DNA from: Brachypodius melanocephalos
Lineage: Eukaryota; Chordata; Aves; Passeriformes; Pycnonotidae
Assembly (NCBI GenBank): GCA_013398615.1
Contig: VZSR01000514.1
Location: forward strand, 1,359,790 to 1,423,789
Length of the DNA: 64,000 bases
Direction of reading: 5' to 3'
The notes beneath the pieces were generated by a model that saw only the letters and a list, made by a program, of their open reading frames with translations, ran no database searches and was not told the DNA's origin. The translations under genes and the position numbers were made by a program. This document shows positions 11,403 through 23,619 of the stretch, piece by piece. Position 1 is the stretch's first letter; every line of letters begins with the position of its first letter.

Positions 11403-12879
11403 CACATTCTTGAGTCTGGCGCATATCTTGAACAACATGAGACTGGATGGGTTTGGGGATGTTTAATCCAAAATGGAGAATTTGAACTTTCTGCATTTCT
11501 TCCCGTGGCTTTTTTTATTTCCACCAAAGTTTTCTTTCTTTCAGTAAGGAGATGTGAGTTCCATCCAGACTGTACTTCCCTCTTTTCCTCCTCAAAATAA
11601 TAACAGCCTCATTTGCTAAAGGCACTATAAGGATATTAAGTGAAAATGAATTAAGTTTAATTCAATTGTTATTTTAGGAGCTTTGCCTCATCAGGGTTTT
11701 GCAAAGCTTCATTCTTCCACTTGCTGGAGACCCGCTTTAACACGCCCCTGCTGAGATGTTGCTGCAAGCCACGAACCCATCACACTGGGAGTTTTACTTA
11801 ATGCTTAGGGTTGGATTTTAGTTTGCTTAAATGTCAGAGTCTGTCTGCCACGCTGCTGGGGGAGAGGGAAGAACCAGAGACCGGTTAGCTCAAGTCCATC
11901 ATAGGCAGCTTAGAAATAAAATTAATTGTCTGGCTGGTGATTTTTCAGGCAAAACCCCAGCGCTTCTTTGTCCAGAAAGCACCACGCCACTGCTGCCGTG
12001 CTTCAGAGAGGCTTCACCTGCTCATTGCGCTGGGTCTCATCTGGATCTTCTCCACCTGTTGTGGTACCCTTTGGATCACCAACACGTGAGGCTGGAAGCT
12101 GCCGGGGTGGAAAGAGCTGGGGAAGGATTAGTCTGCATCTGCAGAGCACTCATTTCACCTGCTCTTCACTCTTTGGATTGGCTTTAAATGCAATGCAAAA
12201 GCCCAGAGCTGCATTGGGGCCTGCTCTCGTTAGGAACCACTCCCTCATCCCCAGTGAGGCATCAGCTCCACCCAAGACAGGGAGAAGCTTTGAAAAGGGG
12301 AAAAAGAGGAGAGAAGGCTGTAACAAAGGGACCTGAACTATCCCAGGACTGATGACCATGTCTTTGCTATGTGGGTGGGCAGGCTGCTGCATGCCTATAA
12401 CCAGCTGGGCATTTGCAGAAAATTCACAGCTCAGCACAGGACTGGGTCATGAGAGAGAATGTGACTCTGAGGGGTGAGAAGAAGAGAGTCTCAGACTCTC
12501 CCAGAGCCCAGCAAAAGGACATTTCAGAGGAGCTGTCAGCTCCTATAGCTTGTAGAGTGGAGCTGTAAGATCCAGCATACCCCTCCTCCCCCTCATCTCT
12601 GGTTTCTATAGCAGAGGGGAAGAAGGGAGGACAAGACCCCAAAGATAAATGCCCACAGAGAGTGCTGGGACAGCTCAGTGTCACTGGCAGCAAGCAGAAG
12701 GAGGGAGCACTGAGAGCAGGGTTCTTCCAGCCCCTAACCTTGCTGAGAGCCAGCACCCAGGATTTATGGAAGAAAAGCTTGGAAGTGACCTCTGATCCAC
12801 TCGAGCACCAAGCGAGGACTCAGATGGCATTACAGCTTGATGTACAGCCAGCGGGTCTGCTGGGCAGTCTCCTGTGAGC
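11403..12879. other. Intergenic sequence, nothing recognised
   Basis: Includes a short AT-rich homeodomain-core stretch around 11630-11690 (aattaagtttaattcaattg). Otherwise nothing. Confidence 0.45.
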
Positions 12880-13260
12880 GATGGCTTGCGATATTTCTGA
12901 GTTTATACCTAGCTCTCCAGCTCGATGGGCTTTCTGGGTATGATTTGTGCCCTGTGTAGCTCTATAAATATTGAGCTCAGAGAATTATATATGGCGACAG
13001 CCCTACAGCACTCCCGGTGATATATCCCTGCGTTTGTGGTTGTAGGCGAATAATTTTAGTTTGAGTGGTGTGGCAATGAGAACAAGGAGGAAGTAAAATA
13101 AAAGAGTAATTCGAGTCCAAGTGAATGGCAGGGAGCATGCGTGAGGCTTCAAAGCCTCTCCCACCAATCACTCAGGGAATTGACAGCCAGGATAATTTCC
13201 CAAATTAGTTACCTTATCCCTGAGTGCTGCTGTCTGCAAAATTAAGATAACTCACCACTT
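12880..13260. promoter_or_regulatory. Candidate enhancer block E (downstream of TLX1)
   Basis: Texture differs from its flanks: low repeat content with CpG retained within AT-rich words (gcgatatttctg, ggcgaataatttt, gtaattcgagtcc), TATAAATATTG and GGATAATTTCC. Such preserved CpG within AT-rich sequence is typical of constrained elements. Confidence 0.45.
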
Positions 13261-15560
13261 TGCTGAAAGGATGTGTTATAACAGGGCAAAGAAGGATCAG
13301 GAGACAAGGCTGGTGCTCCAAGGACAGGGTCAGACCCTCCCTGTTGGGGCATTCCTCAGGTAAGGGTTAGAGCGTGAGGAGAACCTTGGCTGTTACCACC
13401 AGATTCTCATTACTCAATTCCCTGGAAAGCTGCAGCAGAACTGCCCTGGGAAATCCTCATGACAAGCAGCTTGCAGGCCACCATGTAATGTGGGGACAAA
13501 GGCTTTTTTCTGCTGTAAATCTGGGTGTTGCTTAACTGATTTGGGATTGCTGCTGTCCAAATGTTGCTTCCCCACCTGTATATCCCACAGCATTCCCTCT
13601 CTCTGCCCAGGAGATGGGCAAAGGGGGCTCAGATCTGTGCAGCTGCTTATCCTATTGAGGCAGATACCATCAGGATCTCAGAACAAACTCATTAATGAAA
13701 TGGGGGAATGACCAAATGCCCAACTCCAGAAAAAAATTGAGGCCAGGTTTCATGCCATGTCCCATTTGCTGTGATGCTTCAAGGTGTTCAGGTTCTTGTG
13801 TCCGTGCCAGGCTGACCATGCAGGTAGGTTCTCTAAACCAGGCTGGCAGGTTCAGAAAACACACCTTAAACCAACAAAATTAATAATTTGAGCCTTGGCA
13901 TCAGACTTCCATGGGAAGGGCCCACCCCTCCGCCCTGCATTTCCCTGCTGCAGGTGACAGGCAATGTCTGAGGGACTGAGCTCTGTGTCCCTAGATGGGA
14001 AGACTGAGGAATTAATCTTTGATTGTGAAATAGGAAAGTGAAAACCACCTGAGAAATGGGATCACAAGCTTGGTTCCAAGCCGTGTGGTTCTGGAAGATG
14101 AGACCTGCATACCAAAACCGGTGCCTTAGCATGGATAAAGAAACCAGACTTTCTTGATTATAGACCTGAACATTTCCTTGCAATGTTGCTGCCTGCTTTA
14201 GTGGAGTGACTCGATCCTACTACTGGGGTAATGTTCCCTGGGCTTCTTTGGCAGGAACATGAGGGGTCTCCCATGAGCTGCAGCAGCCATCAGAGCACCA
14301 GAAAGCTACTGGCCTTTGCACTAGCATCCTGTGGAGAACGTTGTCCTGCTGATGCTCTTGGAGCCAGCTCAGCTCCATGATCCCATGGTGTGGGACATGG
14401 CTAGACAAGGGCACTCTGCAGACAGCATCATCTTACCCATCCTCCTTGCTCCATACTTGGTAGTGCCCATCTCTTCCCTTGTATCAGCCAGAGAGGCTGA
14501 TCTCCCCTGATGAAGACCATTTCTTTAGCCTATTTTTTGCCATGAACAGCCTGACTCTTTAACTGCTGAGCCCTCTCTCTTGCACCTCTCGTTGTCTGTA
14601 CTGGTGGTATTTTTCTCCAAGAAATAAGGCTGGCTGCTGCTGAGCTGCCACTGTCCCCCTTCATCCTCCAGCTGCACTGATAATTCATGTGAGACTTCAT
14701 TTTACCCTTACCTGAAGCAGCCAAATACACCTGTGAGGAGAAATTAGCTGCTTCAGTGGCACAGCTCAGTCACTTAGGAGATTCCCAGTGCCTCCAGGAC
14801 AAGAAATAAATGAGGCAGCTCACTCAACAAGTGTCTTCCCCAAGGAGCATGGCTCAGTGCTCTGGTCCCCAGCAGCCCCACCAGAACAGACGACTGTGCC
14901 AAGCAGGGCTCATCAGGGCTTTGTCCTACAGTGTTAATGCTTTCTCCTCACTGCAGGAAACAAGGAACTACAGCAGGGTGGCTGTGCATTCACCTTCCCT
15001 CTTTCCTACTAAACTCAAGCTGTTTCTGACTCTTCACAGCTTTTCTATTTTGTACGCCAGTGAGCAGTCTCAGCATCACCCCAGATGTCTGGCCCTGCCA
15101 TGGCTGGCGTAGGGGGTGGAAATGGAGTCTGGCTCCCTGCATGCTCACCTAGCCCCCAAAACAGCCCTTTTCTCCCCAACACTGGCAGGACAAAGCCAGA
15201 AGAGTCACCTGTGAGGACCCATCCAAGACATCCACCACTCAAGTGTTGGCCACTTGAAATCTACCTTCAGATCCCCATCCCAGTCTGGCAGGGCCTCTCC
15301 AGCTGTCAGCTCTCCTCTGCCCGGGAAAATCCCATTTGGGGCCATGAGGAAAACACAGGCAGGGAGGACAGTGGTCAGCCTGACCTTGAGGGGGGCCAAG
15401 AGAGTGGCCAAGAATGGACCAGAGGGGACAAAACTTATTGGGCACAGAAGAGAAAGTTCACAGTTGGTAGACCATCCAGAGAATGTTTATCTCAAATTTC
15501 AACATATCTTTTTAGATCATTTTTGTCCTGAGCCCTCTGGGCACCATTTCACTAGTAAAT
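13261..15560. other. Intergenic sequence, nothing recognised
   Basis: Unique mid-GC DNA; the open frames show no family signature. Confidence 0.5.
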
Positions 15561-16090
15561 GCTCTATGGAATAAATGCCAAGTGATGGTGAAACACGAAT
15601 AATCCCTTCTCACAGAGAATTACTTTTCTGGTGAATACTGGGCTATAAATGCAGCTTTAAAAAGCAATAACTTGTTAAACTGACACACACAGACACACAC
15701 AAGCAGACCCCATTAAAGTCATTTGATGCAAGCCAGGAAAAAGTGCCTCTAAATCACATAATTATTTGAAGAGACAAAGACATTTGCTTAAACTGGTTCA
15801 AATCACCTTTGGGGAGGGAGGAGAGCAGGTTTGTGTCTGCACCATTAAGTGCTTTGATTTCCTGCAGCTCACCCCAGATTCTTGTTTTAATAGCATTAAA
15901 CATATGAATATGTGATAATAAAATACATGTGGTTTCCTTGAGGTTTACAGACTTTGTTTGTCACAAGGACAAAAAATCATTGCTTCCTTATTTATCTGCT
16001 TGAGTGTTTAATGGGCTTATGCTTTTTCTTTTGATGAATGCAAGCAGCCTCTTGGCTGTCCTAGAGAGCTGTTGCAGCCACCTGTTTTGA
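15561..16090. promoter_or_regulatory. Candidate enhancer block F
   Basis: AT-rich and motif-dense except for a short CA run (15684-15700). Contains CACATAATTATTTG, AGCATTAAACATATG, TGTGATAATAAAAT and a TAAGTGC core. Composition-based call only. Confidence 0.35.
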
Positions 16091-16480
16091 TCAAAGCTCA
16101 TTCCTCTGTTTAAAAATCCCAGCTGCTTGTCCTCAGTATTCACTGCACTCCGTGAGCCAGGAGGTAGGGGTGTGTAGCCAGGAGAGGGATGGAGCCAGAC
16201 CCTTTTCTCCATTTTCCTTTCTCCCCTTTCTCCGTGCCTTGCTGGAGCTCGGAGAGTCGAGGGCCTCAACCTTATGTTCTTGGTGTGGCTGCAACCCCTC
16301 CGGCTGGCCCTGCCCACATCACACACCCCATCCTACATTGCCCTGTGCACCCAAATATCCTGCAACTTATCCAACACATGAAACATCAGCACGTGGGATA
16401 GCCTATGGAAAGTCTTGCTTCCTAATCCCAGTGGAGAATACTAAATAGAGGGGAGTCCATCCCTTGAATTTCTCAGGGTT

Positions 16481-16612
16481 GGCATTTTTCAAGAAAAGAG
16501 CATGTAGCTGTGCTGCTCGGGGACACGGTTTAGTGGCGGACTTGGCACTGTTAGGTTAACGACTGGACTCCATGATCGGTGAGGTCTTTTCCAACCTAAA
16601 TTATTCTGTGTT
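16481..16612 (+). mobile_element. CR1 LINE fragment, 3' end only
   Basis: The order TTTTTCAAGAAAAG, GGGGACACGGTTTAGTGG, a GACTGGACTCCATGAT block, GGTCTTTTCCAACCTAAAT and ATTCTGTG is the standard CR1 3' terminus. About 130 bp remain. It lies about 130 bp to the left of an isolated CpG-rich patch. Confidence 0.85.
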
Positions 16613-16734
16613 CCTTCAAGGGCAGGCTGTCTCCAAGGATGTGCTCGGGGCTGGGCTTGGCTATTCTTCATCCTGAGCACCCAGTGCTCCCAGTCTGAAC
16701 CTTTCGCTGGTTCTCCTGGGCTCGGCTGTCCGTG

Positions 16735-16930
16735 GTCACCCCCAGCCTGTGTCCTGAGCGGGGGCGCGGGAGTTCGGCCGCTGCCGGCGGGGACGAGCGG
16801 AGCTCTCGCCAGGCGCGCCCTGACCCCTAGATGGAGCTCGGTGCCCGCCGATCGCTCCCGGGCGGCCCCGGGGCGGGCACCGATGTTCCCGTCAGCTTCC
16901 CCCGCACGGCACAGGGCCGAGGAGACGGAC
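16735..16930. other. Isolated CpG island near a CR1 fragment
   Basis: About 200 bp of dense CpG (gcgggggcgcggg, ggcgcgccctg, cccgggcggccccgggg) in otherwise CpG-poor intergenic DNA. The minus-strand open frame across it (16489-16941) starts with TTG, runs into the CR1 copy and is not a credible gene. Confidence 0.55.
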
Positions 16931-16941
16931 TGGGTGTCCAA

Positions 16942-19576
16942 CCCAGTCCTGCTTGCCTAAATCCCCGTGGGTGCTGACCCCTGGCCTGAGAGGTTGTCAC
17001 CTGGACAGTGTTTCACGTCTTGCTGTTCTGGCCAGCTCTGTGCGCCACCGTCCACCAGGGTCACCTGTGAAGGGGCAGTGCAAACACATTTTGGGAGAAA
17101 CACCCATAGCTTTGACCCCTCTGTGCGTCAGAGCACTTGTGGTGAGGGTTACCGTGCCCCAGACCCCATCCTATGGGAGAAACCAGACAGCCAAGCGTCC
17201 CTCTCCGTGTGCTGCAGAGAGGTTTGATGTTCTCTGGCTCCCATCCAGGAAACACCCATAGGGCTTTAAAATAATGACGAATTAAGGGAGGTTTCTGAGA
17301 CCGAAGGGAGGGACAGGACACAAGGAAGGAAAAAAGGGCCATGTGGTGAGTTCCATGAAGGGCAGCATCTCCAGAAGCGCCAAGCAATACTCACCCCATC
17401 CCCCACCCCACCTCTTATGTGAGGGGGTCTCCATTCCCCTTATCCCACCAGAGCCTGTTTGGGCCAAGCCATCAGCAACAGTTGGGGTTTCATCCAGGAA
17501 GGGGAGTGATGCTGGAGTTACCTTGTGCAATTCCTCTTGCTGAGAGAGAAGGAAGAGAAATCAGCTCCTGAGATGCAGATGTTCAGCAGCAGGACACAGG
17601 TCCTCACTCCTCACTTCTTTTGGCAGTGTCTGTGACCACAAGGTCCCTTGGGAATTCCTTTTCTCTGGATAACATTACAGGTGTGTCTCTGCTTGTCTCT
17701 GTGCCTTCCCTGCCACGGCTGTGGTGTGTTCCCCCAGGGACTGGCACACACATGTGCACCCTGTGGTCCCAGCAGGGACAATCTGCATTCCCTCACCTGG
17801 CTGCTACAAGTTTGCCTTCTGCCTGTGGTATGTGAGGTTCTCAGATCCTCAGATCTCCAAAGGACCAAGTCTGGAGGGAGAGTGCATGGGAACAGTGGTG
17901 TGTACACCGACAGAAATCTGGTGCCTTGCTCCTCATGGTGCCATGCTCTGCTCTGCATCCCACCTCCTGCCTCTGGATGTGGTGGTATGAGCCACAGCAA
18001 AGGCAAGTTTCAGACCTGTCATAACAACTGATAAGGTTACAACATTTGTTTTCACTCCATCCCGAAGTGAAAGCCAGACCTTTTCAAGAATTTCTGTGTG
18101 AATGGGCGTGAGTGGGAAATGCCCCTGCCACAGCTCTCTCACTTGCCCCTGCAAGTGGCTATGCCAATGGGCAGGGTTTCTGGGATTTGTCCCTCTGTGG
18201 TTGCAGGTGTCCCTCCAAAGGCAGTGGAGCACAGGCCAACAGTGCTGTAAATGCATATAAAACTTCCTGGAGCTTAATCCTGGAAGGAAGGAAGTGCTCT
18301 GGATACAGCCCAGCAGTTACCACCACACTCCAAAACTATGTCCATGTGGGACGCCATAAGACTGCCATTTCAACAGCAGTCACATGGTGTGACATCTCCA
18401 GACCCTGCAAGACCCTCCAGTGCATGCCACTGGTGCAGGGTCAGGCAAGATGGGTATAGCCCCTGCTTGAGAACAGCCCTCCTCTGCCCAAGCCAGGCTC
18501 CCACTGGACCGGGACCCCAAGGTGCCCCTGACTTCTCACCCTCAAACCCCACTGGCCTGCAGACTTGCTGCCTTTTCTCTGCAGCTCTTAGAAGAGTATC
18601 CTTGTGGTACACCATGGCTCCTCAGGACCTGCTGGCCTTTATCTTCTCCTTCCCCAGCCTGACCTCAGAGGACACCCCCACTCCTTCCCAGGCTCTCCTG
18701 TGAAAACAGCCAGATCATCTGGGAGAGGGAGAGAGCACAGAGGCCTGGCCACAACTCATTGCGCTTGTGATCACTTCCTCACCACGACTCTGAGCAAGCC
18801 CCTCCCCACCTGTACCTCTTTCTTCCCCTTTGTCACTTTACATGGGGGGATCTGAGGTCAAGCCCTGCGTTTCAGTACATTTATGTCCAGCACACCTGAT
18901 AGCCCAGGCTCAATCTAACCCCCACTGAGCACCGGCATCACAAACTAGACACATTCTAGATAAATACCTAGAGAGGAGGAATCTGGTGAGCTCTGACATG
19001 TGTCTAAAACCTCCCAACAGCAGGTAAAAATTACTGAACATTAAGACTTTCCAAAAATTACCTCTGGCTGAGACAGGGAAGACCCTGGGAAACAAAGCTT
19101 TTCTCCATGTTTTCATCTATCCTCATCTTAATACCGCTTCCTAACTGCAGTTAAAAAGAGCATATATTGATTGATATTTTTTAATCACTGCTTTGTTATT
19201 TTTAGACAGTTGCAGTCTAGGAAAGACAGACAGTTAACCGCAGTGCTCAGACCAGAGGGTTCACATTCTTTACAGGAAACGAGAGAACGAGTTTTCTCAA
19301 GCTTTGCTCCTTCCTGCTCGAAAACCAGAGCATGGACTCCTCATTTCTGCTCATTTTACTTTTGTCTCAAAAGCAGAAGGGCAAAGAACAGCTGAGCTGA
19401 GGGTGAGTACTGAACTTTCAGCCCCAGGGAAGCTCAGGGCAGGGAATTCTAGCCCTCTGCAACAGGGGATTGCACACCTTCAACACACAGAGGTTTGGCT
19501 GGAGGCTGGTGTGTGACCTGAACTTACAGAGCTGAAAGCTGCTGAGGCCAGCCTTGTGCTTATCACAGCTAGCTGC
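16942..19576. other. Intergenic sequence, nothing recognised
   Basis: Unique mid-GC sequence with no recognisable gene, repeat family or motif cluster. Confidence 0.5.
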
Positions 19577-19669
19577 AAAAAAAAAAAAAAAAAAAACAAA
19601 ACAAACAAAAAAAAACCACCACAAACAAACAAACCAAAAAAAACAAAAACAAAAACAAAACCCCCCCCC

Positions 19670-19701
<32 letters not shown>

Positions 19702-19747
19702 CACAAAAATCCCAAAAAACACCACCAAAAAAACCCCCAAACACACC
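19577..19747 (+). repeat. A/C-only low-complexity tract
   Basis: 171 bases with no G and a single T (19710), made of A-runs, CAAA/AACA units and C-runs. The proteins translated across it (poly-Lys/Asn/Pro on plus, Phe/Cys/Gly-rich on minus) are artefacts. Confidence 0.95.
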
Positions 19748-19769
19748 GCAAAAAAGCAACACAAAAGGA

Positions 19770-21500
19770 AGTCAAAATTTATTTTCTACACTTGGAAAAA
19801 TCAAGATTATTCTGCTGCTGTTAGGGAAAAAAACTAACACCACTCTTTGAATACAGTTTTACTATATTTCAAATAGAGTTAGTACTGTATTTTGAATACA
19901 GTTTACAGTTTTAGGTGTGACTTGAATAAATGTATGGAATTAATTTAAAACTATCAGTAACACAGAGTTTCTGATTAATGGAAAGGAATAGAGGGAAAAC
20001 CTCAGTCTTAATCTTGGATGAGTGCTGACCCATCAAACAAATTTCCTGCTATAATAGAGACAATAACAATAATTTAAGGAATATCGAAATCCCAGTTAGC
20101 TGCACAAACAAAAGATCTGAAAAAAAACAATCTGGTGTGACTCCAACAAAAGTTTGTTCTGATAATCTACAGCTTTTTGTGCTTTTTTCTTCCCTTAATA
20201 TTTGTTTAAAAAACTACCTTTTCCCCCAAATTTATGGCTTTCTCATTTAGAAAATTTTCACCCAGGATAATTTGATAATTCCAAGTGTAATTTTCCAAAC
20301 GTTTTTTAAACAAGTGGCCGTCAAAGCAGACCGCTGCATAAAGAAACAGTGTCACTCAGCCACTCTGCTTCTGGCAAAGGAAAAAAAAAAAAAGGTTTAT
20401 TCAAAAAGTTCCAGCTGTCCCAGAACCCCAGAGAGGAATAGCTTTTTACTGTAACCCAAACAGTTTTCAGCAAAGCCCTTTTCAGTTTTGTCAGTGAATT
20501 GGTTTGGGTTTTTTACCCCATGGAGTCCCGAGTGCCTTGGCAGCGAGGAGGGGCTGCCTCCACGGGGACGGGCTCCTGCTGCCGCCGTGCTGAGGTTTTC
20601 AGCTGTTTTTTCTAGGGTGTTTTGGTCAATTAGGAGCACATTCAAAAACACCAGTCAACAGTCTCAGTGAGATAATGAAAATGATCCTGCATAAGGGTGT
20701 TTGTGGGGTCAGTGCCTCCATTCATTATCAATTATACAAACCATATTAGAGGACACATCCACTCGCCTCAGCCTTTCTCCAGTGAATGCCACATACAGGT
20801 GACTCTCACTGATGCTGCTGCTGCAGCAGAAATAATTTAAAATACATAACAAATGCCCTATAGATGGGGAAATGCAGCCCAATAAAAGCTGCATGTGGTA
20901 CTCATGTAGAAACCGGGGTGTTCATGTACTGCAGGGATCAAATGGGCTGGCCCGTGCCAAGCACAACTGCAGGCTCTGTTCGAGGTGGAAGGCTCCAGCA
21001 AAGACCCTTCAGCTTTTTCCTGGGCCATCCTTCAGCAGAGATAATACAACTGATTCTTGTTTGGATGACTCATGTGCTCAACTAATTGTCTAAATGGGGC
21101 CCAGGCCTCTGTTTCCCCCCTGCCCTCATAGTTTGCTGAGCTGGGACCAAACCCAGACAACCACAGCCCATCCCACAGGCCTTCGTCTCCTCCAGCTCCA
21201 CACAGATGTTTAATACTCCAGTTGCTCATGCAAAGACAGTGTTTTCCCCCCCTCCAGATTTTGCCTTCAAAAGCTCAGGACATCCAACCCAAGTGAATGA
21301 TGGCTCTCGATCCCTGGCAGCATTGTAGGTGAGAGAGATGAACACAACCACAGTGCAGTCCCCTGTGATTCCCTGTGCCTTCAGCTTCAGGCTTTTCCCT
21401 TTCAGACCAAAGTCACTCTAGCTTGGTCTGTATTTCCTAGATACAGGCAAACAGTAGAAAAACATTTCTCCCTGACTCCCATTTCATGTTTGGGATTTGC
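19770..21500. other. AT-rich intergenic sequence
   Basis: Contains near-duplicate words TTTGAATACAGTTT at about 19845 and 19891, a poly(A) run at 20382-20394 and a small CpG-rich spot at about 20525-20590. No gene seen. Confidence 0.45.
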
Positions 21501-21539
21501 TTTATTTTGAGAGCGAAGGAAGGGGGAAATGACTTTCAA

Positions 21540-21800
21540 GGCATCTTAATGCGATTTTATTCCTGCTCCCAAATAAGTATAATACAAAAAATTAAATCAG
21601 CCTTCAGTGTAATATGGATGGCCCCAGGATACAGCTGAGGTGATGTCAGTCTATAAAACATAACATTACGTGTCATTGTTTCATGTCATTACTTATTGAT
21701 TTAATTCCATCATATTTCAGACAACTTTTATTGTCTAGGTACAAATCATCATGTTAATAACTGGAAGCACATATGCAGATATAAAAAACATCTTCTGCCA
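21540..21800. promoter_or_regulatory. Candidate enhancer block G
   Basis: Non-repetitive AT-rich sequence with ATTACGTGTCATTG, CATTACTTATTGATTTAATT and related cores. Weak call from texture only. Confidence 0.3.
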
Positions 21801-21964
21801 CTAAACCAATTTTTAAAATGAATCCAAGAGAAATATTTTAAGAGAAAACTCATCCAGAAACAATTTTTCCAGGGACCAGAAAGACCAGGCAACAGTTTTT
21901 TTTCTGGTTCCAATGTAACATATACTCTTATTTCTTATTGGGATTCCTTTTTTAGTTTTAGTCT

Positions 21965-22002
21965 TTTTTCTTTTTTTTCTTTTTTTTTCTTTTTTTTTTT
22001 AC
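21965..22002 (+). repeat. T-rich tract ending in TTTACAG
   Basis: T-runs interrupted by single C, ending tttttttttttacagg. It resembles a strong 3' splice site on the plus strand, but no downstream exon is evident. Confidence 0.7.
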
Positions 22003-22246
22003 AGGAATGATTGGTGGGAAAAGGGGGAAGTCACCAGTTTTGAAAACAAGGTATAGCTAAATATTCTATCCAAACATATTCCCTCAAATGTGCATTATCA
22101 AGTGTTCAACTTCACTGGGGAACATTTTGGATTATGAACTGAATAAAGTGGATATTATAAAATGGCTGTCTTAGAATTGAATTTTACAATATTGATGTGT
22201 CGTAATAATGAAGTAGAAAACAGTTTTAATATCAACAGTGAGTCCT

Positions 22247-22335
22247 ATTGTTATTATTATTTGTATTATTTGTATTATTTGTATTATTTGTATTATTTGT
22301 ATTATTTGTATTTGTATTATTATTGTTATTATTTT
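22247..22335. repeat. Nonamer tandem repeat (TTATTTGTA)n
   Basis: About six perfect TTATTTGTA units flanked by TTA/ATT trinucleotide runs. The Tyr/Leu repeat peptide read through it is an artefact. Confidence 0.95.
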
Positions 22336-23533
22336 GTGGTTGATATTTTTTCCTATGCAGAAACCCTGAAAACAAAAATACACACTGCAACAAACTGTAA
22401 ATCATTAAAGATCTGTGCACAGCAATGCCTCCTGGAGGAGTTTAACTTTGTAGACAAAGTTAGGTGTGTGTTAAATAATAAGCTTAATCAGAATCGAAAA
22501 ATCTGACCGTAGTGTGAAACAGAATTCAAACAAAAGACTTCCCTGAAATTTACATTGGAAAAAATACAAATTATTTTATTTTAATAGTTTTCTGGCAGTA
22601 ATCAACGTCTTTTAAAGATATTTCCAAAAATTCATGAGTTTCATATTTTCCTGTGTTTTGCCCTTTTTTTCTTTCTCTGTTCTCTCCATCGCTGCAGATG
22701 TTCCTCTGTGTTCTTGTACACATTGGACTGCAGAATGGGAAAATCCTGCAGCATCATAAATTCTCAGCCCAGTCCTATGACAGCAGATTTGAGATGAAGC
22801 AGGCCATTCATATGCTCCCTTCACAAACTCCCCAACAACACTGCACCCAGAGGACCCAGCCTTCCGGAGCACTCTCACTCACCAGGTATCAAAGGCTTGG
22901 GCTGTTTTGTTGCAGATGTCCCACAGGGCAGCCTGGACCCCAGCTCGTGGCTGCCTGCCCTTTTCACTTGTATCTTCCAACATCCTTTATTCAGTAATTC
23001 CCAGTGCTGGAAGGAAGCACCAGGCTGAAGCCAGACATAGGGCTGGGAATCTCCCCTAAGGAAGCTGATGGGAGTTTTCCCACCAGTTTGATTTTCCTCT
23101 GAGAAGGGCTTGCCAAGCTGGGGACAATGTTCTGCAGCAAGGCTGAGTACAAATGGAAAACACTGTCCCCAGAATTATTCCCTGCAAGATTGTCTCTAAA
23201 ATGTACTCTTGCATGTTTCTTTATATTCAAATTTCCCTTTCCCTATTCATTTTTGGACACAAATATCTGTAGATGTGCCTCATTCCAAGGTGTTATTCAA
23301 TACATTATTCCACATGACTTTAAGGCTAAGCCCCTGCATAGTCTCTTCCACCCCCAGCAAGCCCTCCAGAATGGCTTCAATTACAGCTAGTGCTAAATGC
23401 ACTGCTGGGTTGAAGCCCGAAAATGTTTATAAGACCAGGGATTAAAACAGAGCATATCATATCTGGAGCTTCCAAAGCCAAGTGGACCTGAGCAAAGTCA
23501 AATGGAAATGCTAACTCTATTTTCATTTAAAAG

Positions 23534-23565
<32 letters not shown>
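23534..23565 (+). repeat. Poly(A) tract beyond the TLX1 3' end
   Basis: 32 A after TTTAAAAG. On the TLX1 strand this is a T-run about 80 bp past the predicted poly(A) signal. Confidence 0.95.
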
Positions 23566-23566
<1 letters not shown>

Positions 23567-23619
23567 CACAGGCTTCAGCAGCAGTCGTGATATGCTGTGT
23601 CCTCTTGGGGAACTAATAG

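Noticed and set aside
16489..16941. 150-codon minus-strand open frame spanning the CpG patch and CR1
   Set aside because: Starts at TTG rather than ATG, crosses a CR1 3' end and has no family resemblance.
23534..23565. Poly(A) tract as a retrocopy tail
   Set aside because: No matching direct repeat found on the two sides; treated as a simple repeat.
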